A stretch of 64,000 bases of DNA. Origin: Dendrobium chrysotoxum (Eukaryota > Streptophyta > Magnoliopsida > Asparagales > Orchidaceae). Shown here one piece after another: positions 36,655-49,110 of this stretch. The translations under genes and the position numbers were made by a program. Below the pieces are notes generated by a model, which did not search any database, was not told where the DNA came from, and saw nothing but the letters and a program-made list of their open reading frames with translations. The stretch covers positions 28,573,710 to 28,637,709 of the forward strand of contig CM034313.1 of assembly GCA_019925795.1 (NCBI GenBank), in the 5' to 3' direction. Every line of letters begins with the position of its first letter. The stretch's first letter is position 1.

Positions 36655-37822
36655 CTTTGGTGAAAACTAATTTCTGATGTTTCTATTTTTCAATTTTTTT
36701 CCTGTGTTTTTATTTGATTTGATTATCTGTTTCCTGTGTGTTTTTATTCACTGCTGATTTTCTTTTTGTTGTTGTTATTTTCTGACTTGAGTATTTATTT
36801 TGATGTAATTTCCTACTTGTTCTTAATTTACTACTTTTCATATAAATCAGATCACTTCTCACTACTGCTGATAAACTAAATTTTTGACTGAGAGTTTTTC
36901 CTTATTTTTGTTTGGAAGCTTGTAAGCAGTGATTGACTCCTCTAAATCTGTTAAAAGGAAAAAATATTGATAATTATTTCTCTTCTCTAACTCCTTTAAT
37001 GGTGTATTATTTCTTTTGGATAAAAATCTTTTTTAAAATTAAAAAGTTGGTTTTTCAAATTTAAAAAGTTGGTTTTCAAATAGAGATCTATTTTATCTTC
37101 CTACAGTAATCTACCTCATATGAATAGTATTTTTAAAGCTTTGAATCATTATTATGCTTTTTTTAATCAGGTGATTGCACTTATCAAATGAAGTATGATT
37201 TTGTTCTGTAAATTTCTCCTCCTTATTATAGAGAGTGAGTTTTATCTTCTCTTATGTTTGGAGGATAATTTCACAACTGAGATTCTTTAACGATTATGAA
37301 AGGAAGCAAGCTTACAAAAAAAAGGAGGGGGCACAAAATGGGCCAAAAATGAAAAGATGTGCAATGATGCCAAAAATTAAAAAGATACACAAAGTATAAT
37401 AAAAAATCAAAAGATGCATAAAGTACGCCAAATAAATTGAAAAAAAGGCACAAAATGAGCCCACAAAGAATGAGGTTTCTTCTCTTTCAAATCTTTAAAT
37501 ATCTTAGAAAAATCCATGCGCCACTTCATACTTTCAAAAGCTTGAGATTAAAAATCATGATTTCTGATTCCTTACTTTATAATACTATTTTATTAGATAT
37601 TTTTTTGGAACGAGGCTTGAAAGGATCTCTTTTCAAATCTAATTTCTTTTCTTTTGAATTAGACTTTGGTTTGAAAAAAATTTAAAGTTGTAAGGTGTCC
37701 GAGGTAGGAGTTACGAAAGAAAATTTTCTAACCCTTTTTGGATTTCAGCATTGTCAATTTTCTTCTTATCAGCTTTTGAATTGAAAATTAAGAAAAATTC
37801 TGATTTACTGGAGCAGGTCGAT
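36655..37822 (+). other. Copia-1 3' region, extra ORF deleted
   Basis: AT-rich and non-coding. It matches 25080-26278 of copia-2 in reverse and then jumps directly into LTR sequence. The palindrome array, extra ORF, polypurine tract and first part of the 3' LTR seen in copia-2 are missing. Confidence 0.8.
37281..37309 (+). repeat. 29-base repeat, source copy
   Basis: The 29 bases from GATTCTTTAACG to GGAAGCAA are identical to 38334-38362. Flanking sequence here aligns with the sister element, so this is the original site. Confidence 0.9.
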
Positions 37823-38316
37823 GTTTATTTGTGTTTCAGGTTCAATGTACTTTTTTATTTTTCTTGAGTCAAATGTATTATAATGGATCCCCAAGCTAAG
37901 TAACTTTACACACACACTCAGGGGGGGAGTTTCAATGAGTTAGAGTTTATGTTCAATTTTTGTTCAAATCATCCTAGACGATATTCACATCGTCCTACAC
38001 TATCCATTGAAAATAGAAACCCTAATTAGGGTGACTATGCTAAGTCGGTCTGATTAAGTAGATCTTCCTGGACGATACATAGATCATACAGGATGATGAA
38101 CTCAAATAAAAAATTCTTAGCCGCTAGATTAAGTTAGGAAAGTTTATATTTTTAGAGATTTAGTCTAATCATCTCAGACGATACGTGTATCGTCCTGGAC
38201 GATCCATTATAATCATGCCTAAATTAGTCAGGTGATTAAGAAAAGTAATTAAGGTTTGAGTGATTGGATCATATCATCCTGGACGATCGCAAGATCATCC
38301 TGGACGATACATGCAA
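37823..38316 (+). repeat. Copia-1 3' LTR fragment
   Basis: It corresponds to 18682-19176 of the 5' LTR, from GTTTATTT to TGGACGATACATGCAA, including the CA run, the CTCAGGGGGG block and several palindromes. Both LTR ends are missing. Confidence 0.9.
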
Positions 38317-38333
38317 TGAAAGAATTATTTAAC

Positions 38334-38362
38334 GATTCTTTAACGATTATGAAAGGAAGCAA
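38334..38362 (+). repeat. 29-base repeat, filler copy at the deletion junction
   Basis: An exact copy of 37281-37309, placed 17 bases after the truncated LTR and directly before unrelated sequence. Confidence 0.9.
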
Positions 38363-38369
38363 TCAGCAT

Positions 38370-41300
38370 GCTATGATCCCCAAATAAATATTTAAAATCC
38401 CCTAAAGTATTACCAACATCACTCAAAGTGCAATCAAAGATTGAAAATAAAAAAATATCCATAAATATATAATCAATATGGAGTACACCCAGGGTAAAGT
38501 ATATTTGTAAGTGAAAATCACTGAGTACATCCCACAAAAGAGGAGAAATGAGGGGAAAACATGTCAAAGGAGGCAAGGCCATAGACTCTCAGCTATGCAA
38601 TAATCACAGTCAGAGTCTGCTACTCTTCCTTAGTAGTCTGGAGCTCCACTGCAGTCCATGTCAATACAGTATCAACAACAACAATCACCTGGTGAAGCAT
38701 TTGGTTGTGTTGCAGCTGCCTCCTAATGAGGTGATCTTGTTGATCATGCCCCTCCTATAAATTTCATTTCTTAAACATCACCACCTTGATGTCCTTCTAG
38801 AGACCCTTCATGCGAGATGAAAATCCTTCTATCTCCCTCACCATGCTAGAAGAACTCTGGCAGTTCCTCCTCAAAGCCTCTGTACTCCCATCAAACTGGT
38901 CGTGGGTGAAATAAGCTATTATCTAGCATCTACTAACCCTCTCCTGTAACTTTAGCAGTGTAACTCTAGTCCGTATAATGTAGAGTGACCTCATCCATTT
39001 GATATGGAACTCTACCTCTACACATAAAGTCTCCCAATAGAGCATGTCTGAACTGTCTAGCCTGAGGCATGCTAGTAAAGCAAAGAGGTTGTTGGTTATG
39101 GTGGTAAATAGGTCCATGGAATTTGGAGATCCTAGGTCAACACAGGATATCAAGTCCCATAAGAAGTCTATACAACTCTCTCGCATGTCAACATTCTGAG
39201 GATCAAGAGCTGAAGGAACATGAAAGTGGATCTCTGATGTGTATTCTACTACCTCAGGTATTACAGGAGAATTCATAAATGATAAATATGAGATAGAGTA
39301 ATAATATACAAGAAATAAAATTAACATGCAATAAAAACATACCTAAGGAGGGGCTCGCAAAGTCAACAGGGTAACTCTTTGGAAAAGATGTCCAGGCCAC
39401 AAGGAATAACTCCAAGACCATCAGTGTGTATGGAAGTACCTCAAGAACCTCCATTGGTAAAGTTCTTCTTGCCCCGGATGACTCACCACGCCAGAATGAC
39501 CCATAAGGGTCCACTAGAAAGAGAAGTCTGTGGAAGGGTCCATTCTGTCATATCTAGTGAAGTCTAACATATGCGCTGCCTAAGAACCTTCTCTCAATCC
39601 TCTAGAGGAAGAGTGTATGTGTACAAATATCTGAGGAGGCATATCATGGTGAGAGCCTGTACGTCTGCAAGAAGGCTGTGCTACCTCTGTAAGATGTTGC
39701 TCAGGTGCTACATCCTGCACTCTCACTAGGGAAGAAGCGGTTCCCTCAGTGGTAGTATAATCCTCAACATGTGTTCTTGTGTCAAGAATGAAAGAAACCC
39801 ATAAAATAAAATGGTCAAAAAACTGTCAAAAAAAAAAAGTTAACCATTGACCAAAAGGAAAGAAAGGGCAGGCAAAGTACCTCTGTCAGCTCCAACCTCT
39901 AAAAAGTCATGATGAGGTATCTAGCCCCTCAGTACCCCCAGTGCCCTCACCCTACGCTCGTACCTCCAAGCATTATGCTCCAAAGTAGGGCTAAGGATAA
40001 TCGTACCCACTCAGCTGTGTGTAGCTAACACCCGTCTGGCTAGAGGGAAGGCCAAAAGGAAGCTAGAATTGGTGCTAAGTGTCAACAAGTGTAACCATAA
40101 TAGAACAACTGCGTAGAACCTGATCTACTATGGGATAGCCTACATATGTCTAACGTATTCCATTCTAGGAATAAATAGTCTCCCGTCATAGGTTGTGGCC
40201 TATAAAAACCAAAACTATCTAGCCATAATGTTTGGCTGATACCCCTCCAGTATCATAAAGCTTCTTGAGTGGTAACACAGCTAGCTTAGGCACATGCAGA
40301 TGAAGTACTTAACCACCCTCAGAGTGTGCCTACTGCACAATAAAATGTATCTATTCCTCTAGCTGCACCCATCAATGCCAACTATCCCTCTCAGGTGGGG
40401 CGATAAGCATAAAAAGTTTGGTCGGTGGACTAAGGAAAAGCTTTCTACCACTAGGTGCGAGCTGAAGAAGAAGAGTCATTCCAACTCTAACTCCAAAGTA
40501 GAAGAAGCTTATGACAGTTGGATAACCATTGGGTACCCTCTCTCCAAGACATCTGTAGGGCACTTTAAGAAAGAAAAGACACCCTAAATACATAAATGGA
40601 CCCATCTGTATAAGTAGTGCCATAGTAGAACTTGAACCAGTATCTTAAGGGAACTCGCCTCTAAGGTAGTGTGCAAAACTCTGTAGATCTTGGAAAGAAC
40701 TACTGGAGCTATGGAATGGCACTGCCCCTGTGAGAGCTGACTAGCTATAAGAAGGATGTTGTACCACATGGATTCTACTCTTAGTGGAAGTATAAAAGTA
40801 CACATCCAAGTAGCTAGAAACCCCACAAAAAAATTTCCTCGTAATGCCTGATAGTACGAAGGGAGCATAGTCATCTAAAGAGGTTGGCTCAGCAGTCTCC
40901 ATTAACAGTAAATCCCTATGTCGTATATCGAGGCCGAAGGGATCATGGAGTGATGCAATGGCAAATGATAGATAGCCCTCATGGAGAAAGCTATGAACCC
41001 AGCATCCACAGGAATGGGGGTTCAGGCACGAGGTGGTAAGCCTGATAATCTATATGTCTGGCAGTATTGTCTTAGGAGAACTGACTAAATCACTGGTGCA
41101 ACTGGTCTCCCACTTCTGTACCCATCTGTTGAAGGCCCTCTGTAAAATAACTCCTTGTCAGAAGGAACGTACTCCTCAAAATGGTGAACTAAAATGGGTA
41201 GCCCGGATACTGCTAGTGTGACCGCCAACTCTTCTAGCACGATCCAATAAGTTTTATAGCCAAAGTCCAAAGACTCCACCAGACCATGAGCCTAATAAGG

Positions 41301-42060
41301 GAGAATGCGTCAATAGTTAAATATTGAGGCGTACACTACCTCATAGATCCTTGACTCCTACTGAGTGTGATTGTGGGCCTACATCATGTATCTAGCCCAA
41401 TGAATATATCCACCAGCGAGTCTCTGGACATATCCAACTAATGAATTCTGCAACCACTCTAGAGATGGCAACTATAACAGATGATGACTGAGCAACCTCG
41501 ACAGCCCTACTGGTTAATGCTAATAAAAATATACCTAAGGATGGGTCACCAACCTCGAGTGTATTTGTTATAGGCTCTAGAATGTGGCACATGCTATGAC
41601 TGATCTGAGAAATTATACTATCTAGCAGGTTATACTAAACACTTCAACTTTATATTATTGACCCACTCACTGGGTCCTCGAACTCGACCATGTTTGTATA
41701 ATACATTGGAAGCAAGAGAGAACGAGCATAGAAGCCATGAAAGACATAACACCCTCAAAGCATGATCTGATGCTGCTTGAGCCTATCTAATTAATGTCTT
41801 CTTAGGTGTCTCACGGCTCAATGGCATCCAAGATGGTGGCTTCGTTGGACTCGCTAGGAGACAAGTCATCAGGTCTCTCCCAACGAAACATCTTTCTGCA
41901 AAAGAGAATAGAAAAGTGAGTTAGATGCAGATATAATGTGGATAAATAAGCAAAAAAAACTACAAACAATGGTCAAAAGCATCACAATAAATATGGCATG
42001 CTTTAGCCACATACCATATCTGTTGGGGGGTATTTGTTGACCCCTACACATCAAAAACAT
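38370..42060 (-). pseudogene. Plant-mobile-domain-like (aminotransferase-like) pseudogene, antisense to the gypsy element
   Basis: The best-preserved minus-strand part (40584-40874) reads PSYYQALRGNFFVGFLATWMCTFIL, then SQLSQGQCHSIAPVVLSKIYRVLH, then LLWHYLYRWVHL. This order (FLxxWLxxFI, then a small-residue GQxxSLAPxxLAxxYRxL block, then a Trp-rich end) resembles the plant mobile domain of MAIN/MAIL-type proteins and their transposon relatives. Related pieces lie at 41085-41279 and 40372-40623. An upstream ATG is possible at 41891 (MFRWERPDDL). Two similar donor-like joins, CCATCCTTAG/GTATAT (near 41533) and CCCTCCTTAG/GTATGT (near 39342), suggest introns or an internal duplication. Stops are frequent. 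Tat-lineage gypsy elements are known to carry antisense ORFs, which fits this place. The assignment is from memory of the motif and is moderate. Confidence 0.45.
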
Positions 42061-42249
42061 GTGGAAAGAGAAAAAATTGGTTAATTAAGTGACATGCACA
42101 TCAGTGCAACACATCATTTAAAGGGTGAAGTCACCTCTAATCACCTAATAGACTTCATCGTTGCGATCAGGGAATAGAATTCTCCTAAGAGGGATCCTTC
42201 ATAGTCAAATCAGATGAGATCAATCACACGGGATGATTGACTCCCAAAA

Positions 42250-42500
42250 TTGATGTGCGACATTGCCCAAATAACATTCAATTGTAAAATACACTTTGCC
42301 ATTGCATTTGGAATGCCATTAATACCTAGAAATGACTATAAATTTGTTTAATTAAAGTCATACGAGGATCCCCTGATGCAATAACATATAAAATAAGAAA
42401 TTGACGCGTGACATTGCCCAAATGTCATCCAATTACAAAACATACTTCACCGTTGCATTTAGAATATCAGCAATACCTAAGATGGACTATAATTTTACCC
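42250..42500. repeat. Two-copy tandem repeat, 151-base period
   Basis: ACATTGCCCA, CAATTRYAAAA, CATTGCATTTRGAAT, AATACCTA and GACTATAA recur in the same order starting near 42250 and 42401. Confidence 0.7.
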
Positions 42501-43630
42501 AATGTAATTTAAATGGGGAAATCGACATGCATCTCAAGGGAAAATGCATATATTTTGAGGAAACGCATACAACTCAAGGGGTCGATATGTAAATTTCAAG
42601 GCATGCAATTCTCTAACTCACTTGTATAATTTAATAATAATATTATTATTTTTATAATAATAATAATCTTATTATTAAATTTAAGGGGAAAAATTAAGCC
42701 AAATCAAAATTAATCTTACCTCGTATCCACCTCACCTACGTCGGCTTGCTCAAATCCTTGAAATCCTGGCTATTACTTCCATCTCCTCCCACAAATCCCA
42801 CAGCTCACCTCGATCAGGTTTCACCCTCATCGTTAAAATGAGAAGAAATCAAGACACTTCATTTTTTTGTTCTCTCTCATACAAGAGCCCCGCTTCCACA
42901 ACCAAACTAACGATCCTGTTATTCCCATTCGCATCCTCTAACTTACCCCCTATTTTGACCTCTACTCAACACCTAGCCCTTCAATTACATAAGCCAAGGA
43001 CACAATAGCTATGATTTCTTCTACTGAGGTCCCATCTCCCCTGTTGTCTCTTTCGTTCAAAAACTTGGCTTCACTCCTTCTTCCATGCACAAAATCTTAT
43101 CGATCCCAGTCTTCTCCAGCTGAACATTTCTTCCTTGATTTGAACTCGACCGAACTCCATCTCCTACAACCTAGTGCCTCACCTGATTAGCCTTCAATGT
43201 CGAATCACTCACCTGACTTTAACAAGCCATACAGAGCTCGTCCGTGAACCCAACTTCTCCCGTCCAACTTCTTCCTCACGTATCGACTCACAGTTCACAA
43301 TCAATCCTACTCTAGAGCCCCAATAGTCAAACCTCCCACTATCAACCTACTCAACTGATCGATCTTCCTCTATTTGCACTCCTAGCCACTGATCTACCCC
43401 TCTACAAATGTCAAATCCCACTTCACTAACTTGCCAAGCCTCACGATCCAAACCTTCAATCCACGACCAAAGCTTAACCCTACCCTATCCACTCAAAGCA
43501 GCCATAACCCATTTCAATGGTTGCCAGCTCTTATTACACCTTTCACGTGGATTAACAACTCTCAAAATCTAAAATCTACATAGTAAACTTTATTCTTTTT
43601 ATTTATTCATTTACTTACTATTTGTTTTTT
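42501..43630. other. Spacer; AT-rich, then pyrimidine-rich
   Basis: 42630-42690 is made of AATAATATTATT-type simple repeats. 42720-43580 is rich in CTC, CCA and TCC words and lacks any recognisable reading frame. It could be the 5' region of the antisense pseudogene. Confidence 0.4.
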
Positions 43631-43631
43631 A

Positions 43632-43681
<50 letters not shown>

Positions 43682-43693
43682 CATCATCATTAT
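43631..43693. repeat. ATT/ATC microsatellite
   Basis: About 17 tandem TTA units are followed by TCATCATCAT. Confidence 0.95.
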
Positions 43694-45016
43694 CTATGTT
43701 ATGTTATTACTATTAATTAGTATTATTTAGTGCTAATACTATCAAGTATTTGTATGTGGTTCTTTTAAAAAGGGTGAAAAGACAAAAGAAGGAGAAGAAA
43801 AGAAAAAGAGAAAACTAAAAAAAGGGAGAGAGAGAAACATTGTGCACATTTGTACCTTGACTCTCATGCCCCTGACACCGGTACAGTCACTGCTTCGTTC
43901 TGCAAAGGTGTAACGCCCTAAACTCAAAATCCTTTTTTCAGCGCTTGCGGTGCACCGAACAACCACCCATGCACGCTTTTATCTAGCGTGCTGGGAGCGA
44001 ACCCGATTCTTCGCTTGTGTCAAAGCGAGTAAGCATCGTGCCTGCTTTTCATAGCATAGCAGAGAAAATTATATTTTCAAATAGGTACCCCTTTAAAGAC
44101 CCATGCACACCTTTCTATGGTGAGGTAGAACTAAATACTATAGCTACGAAGTCATCAAATACCGAACACTCACGTCTTTCTCTAATGTGGTGGGTAGGCA
44201 AAAACTCCTGGATTTTCCCCTAAATAGGGGAGAAGCCGAGAAGCTATTAAAATTTAGAATGAAATGTTTAAGACTTATATAAACAGTAGGGGATTGATCT
44301 GGAAAAAAAATGGCATGGAACTGGACTCCAAATTAATAAATGAATGATCTTTTTAAAATACTATATGACAATTTGGACTTTTCAAATGTACGTCAATAAA
44401 TGAACATGGGTATGTAATGGATAGAACTTTAAACAAATAAAACCATCAATGGAGAATGCAATCTACATATGGACCTTACATGAATAATATGAAGCTTGGA
44501 ATGTTCATGCTAATTCCCCACAAGCATATAATGGAAGATTGTAATAGTCCAACAATATGCTTATGTGCAAAGCATGGACGATATACAACAATCATGACAA
44601 CTCGCCTAAAAGCGTGTGTAGAAGACTTACACTGAACATGTAAAGTAAAGGACACTGTAGCTACAACCCACTTATGAATAAAGAACAAGAATGGAGTATT
44701 AGTGATAACTGTAACAATTTAGCTATTGAGGGAGTGTGATGATCCACTTATTGAAGGAAATAGAATACATGAGCTAAACATATCATGCCATTTATAGGTT
44801 ATCCACTAGTTAAGAGCAAGGAGACTTGTTGCTAACAAGCTTGCTTGCTTTTAAGCATGAACAAGGATACTTAATGTGCATAATTAACTTACAAACAATA
44901 ATGTTCCTTGTAAACACATACGGTGTAATATATAATGAACACGAAGGATATGTGATGAACATGATAATGCCTTACGGTCGATGTCAACCATCTCACAAAA
45001 TAAATTCATTAACTTC
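43694..45016. other. Spacer, no gene recognised
   Basis: TGTAACGCCCTAAACTC at about 43909 looks like the first bases of a plant gypsy LTR, but no matching end was found. No frame resembles a known protein. Confidence 0.4.
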
Positions 45017-46334
45017 CCACAAGTAATGACGGTCGACATATAAAGAAGATGGTAATCCACCAACAGAATATGTTTGAAGAAGTTGTAGGGAGTATGACTT
45101 GCTCGCAACTAGTGATAATTGGCTTGTAGTTAATGTCAAGTGGATTACAAATAAACTCATTAATCCACCTGTAGTTAATGATGATCAATATATAATGAAA
45201 GTGATCATTCGTTGATTAACATGAATGAAAATACTGGTGATGATTATATCTCAGCCAATAGTCAACTTCAATATTATGAATGAGCATACTGATTTGCATA
45301 AAAGAAATAATGAAGGATATATTATGAGTATAATAGAGCCTCTATGGGGCATGCATGCATCAAGCCATTTGCAAGTAAGGATCGAAGATTATAGTAAATG
45401 CAGGATTACAATAAATGCAAGCACCTATGAGCTGTTGCAGGAGACCCACCCATCATACACATTACTTTCCATCTACAAGTGAATATAGGAGATTCGTTAA
45501 TGTATGACAATCTACATGTATAAAACAACAAATGACATATAGCTTATACACCAGCTAGAAGATGTTTGGACTGTTATAAGTAATGACGGTCGACATATAA
45601 AGAAGATGGTAATCCACCAATGGAACATGCTTAAAGAAGTTGTAGGGAATATGACTTGCTCGCAATTAGTTCCAATTAACTTGTAGTTAATTTCAAGTGG
45701 ATTGAAAATTAACTCATTAATCTGCCTGTAGTTAATGATGATCGATATATAATGAAAGTGATCATTTGTTGATTAACATGCATGAAGATACTAGCATTAA
45801 TGCACGATAATCTACCTGCATTTATTGTTTTATGTAGGTAGGTTATTATGCATTATTGAATCTCCTACATTTACTTGCAGATGGCACGTAATGTGTATGA
45901 CAGGTTTCCTGCAATAGCTCATATGTGCTTGCATTTATTATAATCCTATATTTACCATGATCTTTGGTCCTTGCTTGCAAATGACTTGTTGTATGTCTAT
46001 GCCCCATAGAGGTTCTATTATACTTGTAATATATCCTTCATTATTTCTTTTATGCAAATCAGTATGCTCATTCATAATATTGAAGTTAATTGTTGGCTGA
46101 GATATATTCATTGCCAGTACCATCATGCATGTTAATCAATGAATGATCACTTTCATTATATATCAATCATCATTAACTACAGGCAGATTAATGAGTTTAT
46201 TTACAATCCACTTGACATTAACTATAAGCTAATTGGCACTAATTGCAAGCAAGTCATATTCCCTATAACTTCTTCAAACATGTTCCGTTTGTGGATTACC
46301 ATCTTCTTTGTACGTCGACCGTCATTACTTGTGG
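45017..46334. repeat. Compound inverted repeat with arms of about 515 bases
   Basis: 45017-45534 and the reverse complement of 45819-46334 align over their full length, both starting CCACAAGTAATGACGGTCGAC. They share TATCTCAGCCAA, CATACTGATTTGCATAAAAG and CCTCTATGGGGCAT. By eye the arms are close to 88% identical. The spacer holds a third, direct copy of the first 215 bases (about 45576-45790). No target duplication is seen at the outer ends. A foldback-type element or a local inverted duplication is likely. The open frames inside (for example 45225-45482 and 45938-46126) are the same repeat read in the two arms and are not called as genes. Confidence 0.85.
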
Positions 46335-46340
46335 TGAGTG

Positions 46341-47427
46341 TGTTATAGGTATACATGTGAAGTTTGAGGATGCTGTGCATGTCAAGAAATGAACCTAAGT
46401 TCAAGCCCAATCCTCCTATAGGAGTAGATAGGAGTCGACAAGGCTTAAACTATCAAATAAATATACGATTGTGGCATCCATCAGGATATTTTTTTTATAC
46501 ATTTATATTAGGCCGTTAATGTCTACAATAAAGAAAATTCACTAATAAAGGCATAAATCTAACAACAAACTTGATCATCTATCAATGAGTAGATAGATTC
46601 GACAAGGTTCAAAATGAATTGCCCATAAGTAAACCCCGATAATGGCCGTGTTGATAGAAAATCTCAACCGGAGAGGACCCCAAATATGCAAAATACTCTC
46701 CAAATGCCCATAAAATTCTAAAATTCTAAAAATCACCCCAAAATTAAAATATTTAATATTTAAAAAATACTAAACACTTAAAGTAAAATCCATCCACCCT
46801 CTGTAACAATATACTGTAGTGGAAAAGTTTTAAAATCACTTTAGCTCATAAAGAGCCAATATCTAGTAAAAAATATTATTATGATTCATTCTCAATCCGT
46901 CGTTTGCCAGTAAGGACGTGGCAAGTTCCCTTTAACCGGTGGTTTCACCACCAAATGACACCACACTGATAGTTTCATCACTAAATGGCACCACAGGTAA
47001 ACAGTTATGACCGAGACCCTCTAAACTAGGTAATTTTACTATCAAATGGAACCACTAAATCACAATCATGATTAGGGCCTGTATGCTCCACAATTGTATC
47101 AAATTCTTGAGATGTGAATTAATAGGATATAATCGATAGGTCACAAAGCCCTCTATTAACTAAGGTGAATTCAGACTTGTCCCCTTAAATAAATATTCAT
47201 ATAAAGTCTACAAGCTACCCTTGGACAAAGTAGCCTATGGCGGCCGACAAGGATCCTTCTATCAAGTTGAGTCAACTACCTCCTTTAACTAAGACCAGGG
47301 ACCACGATGGCTCGGGATGACAGAACAATAGGATCTTGATTGGGGTCATTATCACTCCCCTCACCATCTGCTTTAAGTGCAAGATGGTGAATTTTTAATT
47401 CTAAATATTAAAATTTCAAATAGCTAA
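46341..47427 (+). repeat. 1.1-kb direct repeat, copy B (possible 3' LTR of the gypsy element)
   Basis: It aligns with 10365-11455 from TGTTATAGGTATAC to the AATTTTTAATTCTAAA region. It starts six bases after the right arm of the inverted repeat. No polypurine tract is seen before it, so the LTR reading is uncertain. Confidence 0.55.
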
Positions 47428-49105
47428 AAATATATTAAATGTTATTAAAAATTTAAAATAATCTATATAAAATTACATATATATCAATAAGTTATCATAA
47501 GGATTTTAATTCAAGATTAATATATTAAGTATATTAAAAAAATTTAAACATGCAAGCTTATGACTTTTAATTACATAATTAACTATCTTTATATTATTTG
47601 GATAAATTTGATGCTATACATGAACAATTTAAAAATATCCAAATTTATTATCATAAAATTTAATTAATTAAATAAATCTTATTAATATTTCATTTAAGCT
47701 TATTATTCTTATTTTATAATATATAGAATATAAAAATATAATATATTAGATTATAAGCAAATCAAACTAACCATACAAGTAAACTTCTATAAAATTTTAA
47801 GACATTTCTAAATGTATATAACTTGAAATATTATATCTATAACTTTAAGTTATCAATCTTGATCTATCTTGGATTCTTCTGTGGATTCTTCTATGCTCAA
47901 AATTTTACTATACTTAGGTGTGTAATGTACATCACATATATCTAGTGATCTTGCATATCTATAAAATCAATGCACCTAAAATACATGATATGTAAGTACC
48001 TCTCCTTAGTTGTCTCTTTTACCACATTGAGGAGATATTCAAGATTCCACTCATTATATATCTTCTCTATCACATTAAGCAGATGTTTGTATCTATTTCA
48101 TCTCTTCTACTCCATTAAGGAAGTGTTTAGAATTTTTATATTTATCACATCATTTCTACCACATTGAAAAGGTGTTTAGCCATTCTTGGCTACATGTGAT
48201 TAAGTTATAAGTCCCATCTTGGGTGTCTTCTTCACCATATGGAGAAGATATCTTTCTTTCTTACCCTTCTTCCTTAGAGCCTACGTAGCCTTATCAACCT
48301 TTTAGGCACCACCATGTGGTACTATAAGTCCATTTTAGTTGCTCCATCATATGATAGTGGGGTGTAATTCCCATCTATCAATGTAAGACAAGATCCACAC
48401 CCTTGGTCTTTGAGGTCCTCTTAGATGAGATAACTCATGGTTACTATCACTTAACTAAGTATACTATGGGCACCATTGAATCTTGGAAGATGGAACCATG
48501 GGATCTTAACAATGGGCATCATATCCACATGGTAGGTTAGTCCTCACTTCCTTACTATTCACTTATTTTGAATTTCACTTTATTAAACTTACTTTAATAA
48601 CCCTTATCCAATTTGAATGTGAGCATTGATTCCTTAATTGAGAGTGTTCTCGGCACACCTAGGACGTAATTAACCTTAGGAGCTTGCCAAGAAGGTAGTC
48701 AACCCAACCTGACTTGAGATTCTTTATTAACAACTATGAATTACATCGTGTAAGGAATCTGATATACTCAAAACTAAGAAGAATAAAGAATTAATAGACT
48801 CCATATGATAAGTGGAATGATAGAGAGCATATTCTTCTCAAAATTTGAGGGGATTCCCATACAAAAAGATGATAAGAAAAAATTGACTATTAGAGCTAGA
48901 ATAATATATGGATTAGGTTATTACTAAAATGCTAACCATACAAAACTATCAACTAAGTGAGTTTAGAGAATCATAAAGCTTGTTCATATTAATGAAATAT
49001 ATATACACCATGAGACACGAATGATGCAAATTTATATATCGGTAATGTGACAACTTAACTAAATTGTTTAGGGAGTTTTACCACAGTAAAGCTAATAAAT
49101 TAATT
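47428..49105. other. AT-rich spacer with a more diverged copy of the direct repeat
   Basis: 48390-48690 keeps a looser version of the last part of 10365-11540 (for example the pairs CTTAGATGAGATAACTCATGG / CTTAGATGAAGTAACCTATGG and CCATGGGATCTT / CTATGGGATCTT). 48010-48260 has a degenerate repeat of about 45 bases around TACCACATTGAGGAGATRTT, about five copies. No gene is recognised. Confidence 0.5.
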
Positions 49106-49110
49106 AGGCT
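49106..49110. repeat. Target-site duplication of the LARD-like element, left copy
   Basis: AGGCT, identical to 58698-58702. Confidence 0.9.

Larger units (their letters stand above)
18558..38316 (+). mobile_element. Copia-1: SIRE-type Ty1-copia retrotransposon, 3'-truncated, carrying copia-2
   Basis: The element starts with an LTR of about 1.3 kb (18558-19872), a tRNA-Met primer site and gag. It is interrupted at 21089-32953 by copia-2 and resumes with the rest of gag, protease, integrase, reverse transcriptase and RNase H (33600-36654). A 3' region (36655-37822) leads into a piece of the 3' LTR (37823-38316) that lacks both ends. The extra ORF found in copia-2 between RNase H and the LTR is missing. 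SIRE assignment rests on FVEQPPGFE-like, SMMGEL-like and GTCQFI-like RT/RH blocks shared with copia-2 and on the extra ORF of that sister copy. Confidence 0.9.

Noticed and set aside
38340..38582. 80-codon minus-strand frame over the deletion junction
   Set aside because: It spans the 29-base filler and is AT-driven; no similarity to the plant mobile domain.
45225..46126. Matching 62-85 codon frames on opposite strands
   Set aside because: They are the two arms of one inverted repeat and resemble no protein.
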